Origin: Clostridiales bacterium
GTDB taxonomy: Bacteria > Bacillota > Clostridia > Lachnospirales > WRAX01
Assembly: GCA_031262335.1 (NCBI GenBank)
Contig: JAISHX010000016.1
Span: 1 to 7,782, forward strand
Direction: 5' to 3'
Length of the DNA stretch: 7,782 nucleotides
The position numbers and the translations under genes are program-made. The notes under the pieces are model-generated. The model ran no database searches and was not told the origin of the DNA. It saw nothing but the letters and a program-made list of their open reading frames with translations. This document shows positions 1 to 6,190 of the stretch, one piece after another (the stretch's first letter is position 1; every line of letters starts with the position of its first letter).

Positions 1-261
1 GATGAAAGCCCGAACTTTCAATTTCAATCAGACGAACTCACTCCGGAACGTGCTTTGACGGAGGCAGAAACAAGAAAAGAACTTACAGAAGCAATAAATG
101 CTCTTCCGCAAGAACAAAAAGAAGTTGTTGTTATGCGGTATTCAGCAAACTTATCTTATGAAGAATCTGCCGACATTTTAGGTATTTCTGTCGGAACGGT
201 AAAGTCCCGTCTTTCCCGCGCAAAAGAAAAAATGAAAAGATTTATTCTTTCCCGCACATGA
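1..261 (+). CDS. ECF-type RNA polymerase sigma factor, C-terminal part (5' end outside window)
   Basis: The frame is open from base 1 to a TGA at 259-261, giving 86 residues of a gene that starts upstream. Residues 1-25 or so are acidic and look like the flexible linker between sigma regions 2 and 4. Residues about 27-82 form a sigma-70 region 4 (Sigma70_r4_2 type): 'ALPQEQKEVVVMRY' is the usual first helix, followed by the helix-turn-helix 'SYEESADILGISVGTVKSRL' that would contact the promoter -35 element, then a basic tail 'SRAKEKMKRF'. This matches the extracytoplasmic function group, which directs RNA polymerase to envelope- or stress-response promoters and is usually held by a membrane anti-sigma factor encoded next door. 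The following gene fits that role. A TTG at 55 could be read as a start but would cut the linker, and the homologous sequence continues upstream of it, so I treat the gene as partial. Confidence 0.9.
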   Translation, partial: DESPNFQFQSDELTPERALTEAETRKELTEAINALPQEQKEVVVMRYSANLSYEESADILGISVGTVKSRLSRAKEKMKRFILSRT

Positions 262-264
262 TAC

Positions 265-290
265 GGAACAATTTAATCACAAACTACGTT
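265..290 (+). promoter_or_regulatory. Candidate ECF-sigma promoter before the anti-sigma gene
   Basis: GGAACA at 265-270 and CGTT at 287-290 are separated by 16 nt of A+T-rich sequence. This resembles ECF promoters, which have a -35 element with an AAC core and a -10 element of CGTC/CGTA/CGTT type at 16-17 nt. Transcription would start near 297, leaving a leader of roughly 60 nt before the ATG at 356. The position, just after the sigma gene and ahead of the anti-sigma and lipoprotein genes, would suit feedback control by the sigma factor. The motif is short and can occur by chance. Confidence 0.35.
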
Positions 291-340
291 TCAATAAGTA
301 ATCATACCTTGCACTATCTTGACGGGAAATTCCAATGCCA

Positions 341-348
341 GAAAGGAG
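341..348 (+). promoter_or_regulatory. Ribosome binding site that sets the anti-sigma start
   Basis: GAAAGGAG lies 7 nt before the ATG at 356. An in-frame ATG at 335 lies upstream of this site and has no good binding site of its own, so 356 is the better start. Confidence 0.8.
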
Positions 349-355
349 AGCTTTT

Positions 356-1465
356 ATGACAGTTAATGACGAAATCTTGGAAATATGCCTTAAAACACTT
401 CCGGACGTGGATATACCTAAAGATTTGCACAATAATATAATGAAGTATGTTCGCGCCGAAACAAAATCCGAACAAAAAAGGTTTGTTATTCCCCAATTTA
501 ATTTTAAGCTGCTGACGCGTTGTGCTGCAGGAGTTGTTGTCACTCTCATTGCGCTTACCGCTACTTTCGGGGGAATTAACTCAACTTTAAAGGCTGTTCC
601 GTCAAAAACAAAAGCAGTAACAAATTCAGTAACAGCTATTGCCGAAATAAATTCAAGTGAAAATACAATCAGTAAATCTGTAGGTATTGAGAATTTTGAG
701 GCAACTTTAGACATAGGCGGAATTAACAAAGAAAGCGATATTCCCGTTACTACAAACAATATGGTCGCCGAAGATTTAGGAGAACTTTTCCAAAAAAGTT
801 ATAACTTAGTTATTCATACGCCAAATTATGAAAATGTCGTTGAATATGTGAAGGAACTTCCGGCGACAACGCTAAGAGAAAGCTCATGGGACAAGTCAGA
901 AAATTCAGGAACTATAAGAACAAACTTAACTCTTTTAGCCGACGAGAATAACTACCGGTTTTTAGTAAATACCCTTTCGCAAATCGAAGGTGTTAAGTCT
1001 GTCGAAGAAACAAATATAAAAATTTCCTCTTTAGAAAATGTTGAGAATTTAAATTCCAATAAGATTTCGTATTTAAAGTATTATGAAAGTTTATTAAATT
1101 TAATGCCTAAAGCCTCAACTGTAAAAGATATGATAACTATTGATAACAGTTTATCTTCCACTCTTTCTAAATTGGATTATTTCAACGGGCGAATTTCTTA
1201 CTATAATAAAATTTCTCAGTCGCCGCAACTAAATATTACCGTAATAAAATCACAAGACAGCAGTCTAATAGAAACAAAGTCTTTTGCCGATAAAATGCAA
1301 ACCGCATTTAAAGGCTCAATAAGCAATATTTATTTGTTTTTAAGTAACACAATTGTATTTATTGTTTCTGTTATAATTCCTGTCGGAATTTTAATTACAC
1401 TATTTTTAATAATTTTTATTGCAGTAAAAAATTCAAAAAGAAGGAGGCTACGCAATGAAGGTTAA
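356..1465 (+). CDS. Transmembrane anti-sigma-like protein with a DUF4349-like outer domain
   Basis: This 369-residue protein is probably the membrane partner of the sigma factor encoded just upstream. Residues 1-50 are a soluble, probably cytoplasmic segment with 'DIPKDLHNNIMKYVRAE', similar to the stretch found after the zinc finger in many Firmicute anti-sigma factors; the HxxxCxxC zinc motif itself is absent. Residues about 51-73 form a first membrane segment. A Ser/Thr/Asn-rich linker follows to about 135, then a DUF4349-like domain (about 140-300) with a predicted helical hairpin at about 235-285. A second membrane segment (about 329-356) ends in a basic KNSKRRRLR tail. The second half matches the neighbouring lipoprotein, for example 'AFKGSISN' against 'AFIGSINS' just before the membrane. 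The gene overlaps the lipoprotein gene by 11 nt. The anti-sigma role is inferred from position and topology; membership in the DUF4349 superfamily is better supported. Confidence 0.72.
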   Translation: MTVNDEILEICLKTLPDVDIPKDLHNNIMKYVRAETKSEQKRFVIPQFNFKLLTRCAAGVVVTLIALTATFGGINSTLKAVPSKTKAVTNSVTAIAEINSSENTISKSVGIENFEATLDIGGINKESDIPVTTNNMVAEDLGELFQKSYNLVIHTPNYENVVEYVKELPATTLRESSWDKSENSGTIRTNLTLLADENNYRFLVNTLSQIEGVKSVEETNIKISSLENVENLNSNKISYLKYYESLLNLMPKASTVKDMITIDNSLSSTLSKLDYFNGRISYYNKISQSPQLNITVIKSQDSSLIETKSFADKMQTAFKGSISNIYLFLSNTIVFIVSVIIPVGILITLFLIIFIAVKNSKRRRLRNEG

Positions 1466-2381
1466 ATTCGCTGTTTTATTAGTCGCATTGACCGTTTTAG
1501 CAGGTTGCTCTTCAAAAAATAACGAATACACCTCATCCTCCAACGTTTCACTTTCCAGTACAGTCGCAGAAGATATGGATATGGTGAGTTCGGAAGCAAC
1601 TATCGGAGAAATTTTTAACGACACAAAATTACAGTCGGCACCTACACCCGAATACAATGCAAATGATAATATTGAACAAAAAATAATTAAAACAGCAAAC
1701 ATCAGCGTCAATATCAAAAATTATTCTCAATCAAACGAAGATATACGCAATGCCGTAGAAGCTTGCGGCGGCTATATAGAAACATCTTCCTCTTATATAT
1801 ATTATAATTCTCATGATACCAACTTACAAGAAGGATATATGACATTGCGTGTTCCGCAAGAAAGTTATGATTCAATAATTTCGTTAATTTCAGGATTAGG
1901 TAAAGTTACAGAAACAAACGAATCCGCACAAAACGCAACGACTGAATATTATGATACAGAGGCGCGACTTTCTGCTAAACAAACAGAGGAACAACGCTTG
2001 CTTCAACTTTTGGATAAAGCTGAAACAATTGACGAGATTATCAGCGTTGAAGAGCGGCTTGCTGCTGTTCGTGCCGATATAGAAATGTATACATCTCATA
2101 TACAAAATATAGACAGGTCTGCAAGCTACTCAACTATAAATGTTAATCTCAGAGAAGTAAAAGATGAAGTTATTGAACCGGTGTCTGACGATTTGTTGTC
2201 AAGAATTAAAAATGCTTTTATAGGCTCAATAAATTCTGTCGGACGCTTCTTTGAAGCCGCATTAGTTTTCGTTGCATCTGCCTTTATTCCTATTATCATT
2301 ATCGCTGTATTTGCTGTTGTAATTATCTTAATATTGCGTAATAATAAGAAAAAGAAAAACAAAAAAGATAAAGTTGTTTAA
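1455..2381 (+). CDS. DUF4349 lipoprotein with C-terminal membrane anchor
   Basis: This is a 308-residue surface protein of the DUF4349 family (Pfam PF14257), whose biochemical role is unknown. A lipoprotein signal peptide ends in the lipobox 'LAGC', with Cys18 as the expected lipidated residue. A low-complexity Ser/Asn-rich linker runs to about residue 70. The DUF4349 domain follows (about 73-235) with the family hallmarks 'MTLRVPQESYDSII', 'GKVTETNESAQNATTEYYD', a long charged helical hairpin at about 165-220 and 'RSASYSTINVNLRE'. A hydrophobic segment (about 267-294) precedes a very lysine-rich tail, so the protein appears anchored at both ends. The ATG at 1455 has a strong AAGGAGG at 1441-1447 with 7-nt spacing, inside the end of the upstream gene, which suggests co-transcription and coupling. 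Its position in a sigma/anti-sigma locus suggests a part in envelope sensing, but that is inference. Confidence 0.88.
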   Translation: MKVKFAVLLVALTVLAGCSSKNNEYTSSSNVSLSSTVAEDMDMVSSEATIGEIFNDTKLQSAPTPEYNANDNIEQKIIKTANISVNIKNYSQSNEDIRNAVEACGGYIETSSSYIYYNSHDTNLQEGYMTLRVPQESYDSIISLISGLGKVTETNESAQNATTEYYDTEARLSAKQTEEQRLLQLLDKAETIDEIISVEERLAAVRADIEMYTSHIQNIDRSASYSTINVNLREVKDEVIEPVSDDLLSRIKNAFIGSINSVGRFFEAALVFVASAFIPIIIIAVFAVVIILILRNNKKKKNKKDKVV

Positions 2382-2409
2382 ATTTTAAGTTAATTGATTA
2401 TAATTCATG

Positions 2410-2451
2410 AAAAAAAACAGGACTGGGTTTAATCCCGTCCTGCTTTTTTTT
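2410..2451. terminator. Bidirectional intrinsic terminator between convergent operons
   Basis: CAGGAC (2418-2423) pairs with GTCCTG (2437-2442), and GGG (2425-2427) pairs with CCC (2434-2436), leaving one bulged T and a 6-nt loop. Eight T residues follow on the + strand (2444-2451), and eight A residues precede the stem (2410-2417), which read as a T-tract on the - strand. It can therefore stop transcripts from both sides. The stop codon of the minus-strand hydrolase gene (2429-2431) lies in the hairpin loop. Confidence 0.88.
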
Positions 2452-3562
2452 CAACATCAAACATAGAATCAAGAACAAGCCAATTTTGCGGAAAATATCT
2501 GTTTATTGTCCAGTAACTGACCCCTCCGAGATTATATTCTGATACAAGTTTTAATTTTGCTTCAATGCTGCGTGCGTCTTCAAAATATACGACATGAGGA
2601 TTATTTGCTTCGTCATAGTAATCAAAATGCGGGGCTTGTGCCCTTTCATCATATTCTATTTCCGCACCGTATTTCCATGCGGTTGTAACAGCATTATAAT
2701 TGCTTATCGAAACAGCGGGGCGTCCGGAACGATACGGCAAAAACCAATCATATCCATAATTGGGTATTCCCATAAGGATTTTTTCCGAAGGGATTTCGGT
2801 TACCGCATAATCAAGCACACGTTTTATTTCAGATATAGGAGCAACAGCCATTGGTTCGCTGTAAGTATATCCCCACTCATACGTCATTAAGATTACTCTG
2901 TCCGCGTGCCGCCCGTGAAAATTATAATCATGAGCACTATATAATATCCCCGGCTGGTCTGCCGAATATTTCGGAGCAAGAGCTGTAAATAATTCAAATC
3001 CCTCATCATGAAGTTTTTGCTCTGCAATCATAATGAAATTATTGTAGCTTTCTTTGTCCTCCTGATAAATATATTCAAAGTCTACATTAAGAACCTTATA
3101 GCCTTTTTCTTTCATTATCGCTATCGCCGCATCTAAAAAAGTAACACTTGCGCTGTCCGACGAGATAACTTCGTGGGCAACAGCCGGCTCAAATCCGCCG
3201 CTATCTCCGATATTTGTAACAACCATAACAGGTACTACATCGGAGAATTTTGTTTCAGCAAGGACGTTTCCGTCATCGAGCGGTTTTGGCAACCCATCGA
3301 CACATTCGTAACTAAACACGCTTATATAAGTTAGCTGAGGGAGCGTCCTATACAAAACATTGGGAGTTATATTAGGAAAAGCATAGCCGTTTACAACTAT
3401 TTCTCCTACTTTTTCAGTATCATCATCTATAAATATTGTCTGTCCAATGACAAGATGTCTGTCTAAAGAGAGTTCGTTATCGGCAGCTATTTTTGTATAA
3501 CTGATTCCATGTTCACGTCCTATTGCATAAAGGCTGTCGCCCGACTTAACTGTATGAATCAT
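2429..3562 (-). CDS. sleL: LysM-GH18 spore cortex hydrolase, SleL/YaaH-like
   Basis: This 377-residue protein belongs to the SleL/YaaH group, N-acetylglucosaminidases that cut cortex peptidoglycan during spore germination. Residues 2-46 are a LysM peptidoglycan-binding repeat ('HTVKSGDSLYAIGREHGIS'). A glycoside hydrolase family 18 domain covers about 60-370. Its catalytic strand is 'LNVDFEYI' (158-165), with Glu163 the expected acid and Asp161 its partner. 'ILMTYEWGYTYSEPMAVAPI' and 'GIPNYGYDW' are typical of this subfamily. There is no signal peptide, as expected for a protein made in the mother cell and placed on the spore. Bacillus YaaH has two LysM repeats; only one is seen here. The ATG at 3562 has a modest binding site (AAGGCAGG, about 3568-3575). 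It lies 53 nt after lgt and may have its own sporulation promoter. The last codons lie inside the terminator hairpin. Confidence 0.87.
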   Translation of the reverse strand: MIHTVKSGDSLYAIGREHGISYTKIAADNELSLDRHLVIGQTIFIDDDTEKVGEIVVNGYAFPNITPNVLYRTLPQLTYISVFSYECVDGLPKPLDDGNVLAETKFSDVVPVMVVTNIGDSGGFEPAVAHEVISSDSASVTFLDAAIAIMKEKGYKVLNVDFEYIYQEDKESYNNFIMIAEQKLHDEGFELFTALAPKYSADQPGILYSAHDYNFHGRHADRVILMTYEWGYTYSEPMAVAPISEIKRVLDYAVTEIPSEKILMGIPNYGYDWFLPYRSGRPAVSISNYNAVTTAWKYGAEIEYDERAQAPHFDYYDEANNPHVVYFEDARSIEAKLKLVSEYNLGGVSYWTINRYFPQNWLVLDSMFDVEKKAGRD

Positions 3563-3592
3563 TGTTTGCCTGCCTTCAAGCCGTTGTGGGAA

Positions 3593-3619
3593 AATATATG
3601 CCGTTGAAGGGTATTTTAT
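3593..3619 (-). promoter_or_regulatory. Candidate sporulation sigma-E promoter before the SleL-like gene
   Basis: On the minus strand, ATA at 3619-3617 and CATATATT at 3600-3593 are 16 nt apart. This resembles the Bacillus sigma-E consensus (ATA, about 16 nt, CATACANT), with one mismatch in the specified -10 bases. A start near 3586 would give a leader of about 24 nt, just enough for the binding site of the gene that begins at 3562. Bacillus subtilis yaaH is reported to be sigma-E dependent, which fits. The region is A+T-rich, so chance similarity is possible. Confidence 0.42.
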
Positions 3620-4473
3620 GAATTTTTTCTTTTAACAGAAATTCGTTTATAAGCTATAAATACCGCGCTTAAAATTATGAATACTAAAGATAATGCTTGT
3701 GACGCGGGAACTCCGGCAATCATAAGCTGGTCTGTGCGTATTCCTTCTATCCAAAATCTTCCTAAGCCGTATCCAAATAGATACAATGCAAAAATTTCAC
3801 CGGTAAAGGCTTTATGTTTCTTATAAATCTGTAATATTACGAATAATCCTATATTCCATAAAGATTCATATAAAAATGTAGGCTGCACTTGTATATATTG
3901 CGCACCTTCGTATGTTATAAGATTATCCATTATTTGCTCTCTTATTTCGGCATGTACGGTATCTAAACGATACTGCATTGCAAAAAACGAATTTGTAAAT
4001 CCTCCAAAAACTTCGCGGTTGAAAAAATTACCCCAGCGCCCTATTACCTGACCTATTATAAGCCCAAAAATGCCTGTATCAACAAAAAGCCAAAAATCAT
4101 ATTTTTTCTTTTTTGTGAAAATTACTGCCCAAATTACAACCGCAATTACAGCACCGTAAATTGCAAGTCCGCCCTCACGCAATGCGAAAATTTTCAGTAA
4201 ATCATTTTTATATTCCTGCCAAGAAAATATAACGTAATATATTCTTGCCCCGATAATCCCTACAATTACAGCAATAATAAAGTAATCATAGTATAAATTT
4301 TCATTTTGACCGCTTTTTTTCGCTTCATTTACTGCAACAAGAAGTCCTGTTATTACTGCTATAGCAATAAACACTCCGTACCATTTTATAGAAAATCCAA
4401 ATAAAGAAAACGCTGTTTCCGACAAATGACTAATATTTATTCCTAAATGGGGAAACCGTATTTCAGGCGGCAT
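3616..4473 (-). CDS. lgt: Prolipoprotein diacylglyceryl transferase
   Basis: This 285-residue multi-pass membrane enzyme transfers diacylglycerol from phosphatidylglycerol to the lipobox cysteine of pre-lipoproteins, the first step in lipoprotein maturation. About seven hydrophobic segments are visible. Family signatures are 'REGGLAIYGAVI' (99-110), 'GQVIGRWGNFFNREVFGG' (141-158, the Lgt signature with Arg146), 'QPTFLYES' (197-204) and 'GRFWIEGIRTDQL' (238-250, with Arg239). Length is normal for the family. At the position where Escherichia coli Lgt has an important His (HGGL motif), this protein has Tyr106; I believe this is common in clostridial homologues. The ATG at 4473 shares one base with the RNase gene's stop (TAATG) and has AAAGGAG inside the end of that gene, so translation is probably coupled. 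The DUF4349 lipoprotein in this window is a likely substrate. Confidence 0.96.
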   Translation of the reverse strand: MPPEIRFPHLGINISHLSETAFSLFGFSIKWYGVFIAIAVITGLLVAVNEAKKSGQNENLYYDYFIIAVIVGIIGARIYYVIFSWQEYKNDLLKIFALREGGLAIYGAVIAVVIWAVIFTKKKKYDFWLFVDTGIFGLIIGQVIGRWGNFFNREVFGGFTNSFFAMQYRLDTVHAEIREQIMDNLITYEGAQYIQVQPTFLYESLWNIGLFVILQIYKKHKAFTGEIFALYLFGYGLGRFWIEGIRTDQLMIAGVPASQALSLVFIILSAVFIAYKRISVKRKNS

Positions 4474-5564
4474 TAACTTTTCTCCTTTCTAAAGAAAGTA
4501 TCAAGCGGCTCTCTAAACTTTTTTCGGCTTATTATAACAAGACCAAGCGGCGCAAATCCGTGAATTTTTACACTTATGCGGTCTTTTTTGGTTTCAAAAT
4601 TAAGTATTTGTATAAGTTTTTCTCTGTACTCGATATTATCCATATCGACAAAATCAACAACGATAATTCCGGAAATATTTCTGAGCCGAATTTGTGCGGC
4701 AATTTCTATTGCCGCCTGAATATTTGTTTCAAAAACAGTTTCACTGAAATTTTTCTTTTCACAGTTTCCCGTATTTACGTCAATAACATGACAAGCTTCG
4801 GTTCTTTCAATTATTAAAAACCCGCCGCACGAAAGCCAAACTTTCTTTGAGAGTGCCGCACGGACTTGTTTCTCCAAACCGATACGAGTAAATAATGACA
4901 AATTACCTTTTACGTTATCCGTTATTACTTCGTCAATATCATTATTCAAGAAATCAGACGCTATTTTTTCAGAAAAATCACCGGCATTATATACTAATGC
5001 AGGTGGTTTTATATTTGTCCAAATTTTTTTTGAAGCGTCAATAAGTTTTATAAGACCTGAAAACTCTTCTTTAAGTATATCAAAAGTTTGATTTTCGGCG
5101 CGTGTTCTCACAAGCACATCAAACTTTTGCTCGGAAATTTCAATCATTATTGATTTAAGCCTTTTCCGCTCTTCGGAAGGAAGTTTTTTTGACACACCTA
5201 TTTCAGCAGTTCCTCTTTTCTCGGAAACAATCAAATTTTGCCCTTTAAATGAAAGCTTTGTAGTCCCTGAATATCCTTTATTAGACGGATTATCTTTTGT
5301 TATCTGTATAATTGCTGATTTGCCCGCTTTAGGAGCAGTACCGATTGCGTCAAATTCATCTGCATAAACAAAAACATTCTTTCCAATACCTACATTTAGA
5401 AAAACAAAGCGGCTGTCGGTGACTCGTTCTATTTTCCCGATATATACATTTCCTATCAACGATGCTTCCTGAACTTTTTCAGCAATAAGCTCAATAATTT
5501 TTCCGTCTTCACAAAGAGCGGCAAGCCTGACACCATCCAAAATCCCTATATATATTTTTTTCAT
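4473..5564 (-). CDS. rng: RNase E/G-family ribonuclease lacking the zinc-link motif
   Basis: This 363-residue endoribonuclease of the RNase E/G family acts on single-stranded RNA in rRNA maturation and mRNA decay. An S1-like RNA-binding domain lies at about 36-115 ('GNVYIGKIERV', 'FVFLNVGIGKNVFVYADEF'). 'VRTRAENQ' (152-159) corresponds to the 5'-end sensor region with its conserved Arg-Thr. The DNase I-like catalytic region carries Asp262 ('VIDVNTG') and Asp304 ('VVDFVDM'), which align with the magnesium-binding Asp303 and Asp346 of E. coli RNase E. After 'SRKKFREPLDTFF' the protein stops at 'RKEKS', where homologues continue to CPxCxGTG, the zinc-link that joins subunits. The ATG at 5564 overlaps the previous stop as ATGA; no strong binding site precedes it, so re-initiation is likely. 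The family call is firm; activity without the zinc-link is uncertain. Confidence 0.92.
   Translation of the reverse strand: MKKIYIGILDGVRLAALCEDGKIIELIAEKVQEASLIGNVYIGKIERVTDSRFVFLNVGIGKNVFVYADEFDAIGTAPKAGKSAIIQITKDNPSNKGYSGTTKLSFKGQNLIVSEKRGTAEIGVSKKLPSEERKRLKSIMIEISEQKFDVLVRTRAENQTFDILKEEFSGLIKLIDASKKIWTNIKPPALVYNAGDFSEKIASDFLNNDIDEVITDNVKGNLSLFTRIGLEKQVRAALSKKVWLSCGGFLIIERTEACHVIDVNTGNCEKKNFSETVFETNIQAAIEIAAQIRLRNISGIIVVDFVDMDNIEYREKLIQILNFETKKDRISVKIHGFAPLGLVIISRKKFREPLDTFFRKEKS
4482..4488 (-). promoter_or_regulatory. lgt ribosome binding site inside the end of the RNase gene
   Basis: AAAGGAG on the minus strand lies 8 nt before the lgt ATG (4473) and is made from the last Arg-Lys-Glu-Lys codons of the ribonuclease. 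The last residues of that protein are thus constrained by the need to start lgt. Confidence 0.8.
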
Positions 5565-6190
5565 AAATCATAATCCAATATTAGTTTTTCTCTGTTGAAT
5601 TTAAGATTTTTTCCGCATGATAAAACTTCCGCAAGAACAGCAGGGTTTAAATTTGCTTTGCTTCCCGAGGAGATTTCAGCTACTAATTGCATATCTTTTA
5701 CCGTTATCCTAAAAATATCCGGACGAATATCGGTAAGTTTTTCACCGGATTTTGTTTTTTTCATAATTTTTATTTCCGTTGAACCTAAAATTTCTTGTGA
5801 GGATTTTAAAATTTCGTCTGCTGTTTCGGAAGTAATATTTGCTGTATATACAGCGCGGCAAATATGAGCAGCGGCGGATTTTTCGTTTTTTTCTAATTTG
5901 CAGACACTTTTAATAAAAACTCCGTCACAAACACAGTTATTTAAGCGTGTGGCAACTTCTTCCGGCGGAATTTCTTGATACAAAGACATCTCCGCAAACT
6001 CGTTATATCCCTCCATCGCAAGAGGCAATGGCTGAGAAACGGCAAACTCCATATGCGGATTAAAACCAGCCGAATATGCAACCGGTAATTTTGCTCTCTT
6101 TATCGCACGTCTGAATGATTGTACAAAATCCAAATGTCCGACAAGACAAATGCTGCCTGTTTTTGAGAAAATAAGTCTGTATATGCTCAT
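5561..6190 (-). CDS. TIGR03936-type radical SAM-associated protein (DUF2344)
   Basis: This 209-residue protein belongs to DUF2344 (Pfam PF10105), a partner of the TIGR03960 radical SAM protein that in many bacteria is fused to its C-terminus. Its function is not established. Family features are 'FSKTG..CLVGHLDF' (8-22), 'VAYSAGFNPHMEFAVSQPLP' (37-56) and 'KTKSGEKLTDIRPDIF' (145-160). It has no membrane segment and is probably cytoplasmic. A TTG at 6196 is in frame, but the ATG at 6190 is the better start: it overlaps the radical SAM stop as ATGA and lies 9 nt from GGAGG. Its own stop overlaps the RNase gene's start by another ATGA. The tight packing suggests that the radical SAM protein, this protein and the ribonuclease are made together and act in a related RNA or ribosome process; that link is inference from gene order. 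Confidence 0.92.
   Translation of the reverse strand: MSIYRLIFSKTGSICLVGHLDFVQSFRRAIKRAKLPVAYSAGFNPHMEFAVSQPLPLAMEGYNEFAEMSLYQEIPPEEVATRLNNCVCDGVFIKSVCKLEKNEKSAAAHICRAVYTANITSETADEILKSSQEILGSTEIKIMKKTKSGEKLTDIRPDIFRITVKDMQLVAEISSGSKANLNPAVLAEVLSCGKNLKFNREKLILDYDL

Noticed and set aside
319..324. TTGACG as a housekeeping -35 box before the anti-sigma gene
   Set aside because: The position 17-18 nt downstream is the ribosome binding site region (AAAGGAG) with no TATAAT-like -10.
262..355. Possible terminator or small RNA between the sigma and anti-sigma genes
   Set aside because: No stable hairpin with a T-tract is seen; only the candidate promoter and the ribosome binding site stand out.
277..759. 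Open frame of 160 codons on the minus strand
   Set aside because: It lies antisense to the anti-sigma-like gene, shows no recognisable domain, and the plus-strand gene has a strong binding site and clear family features.
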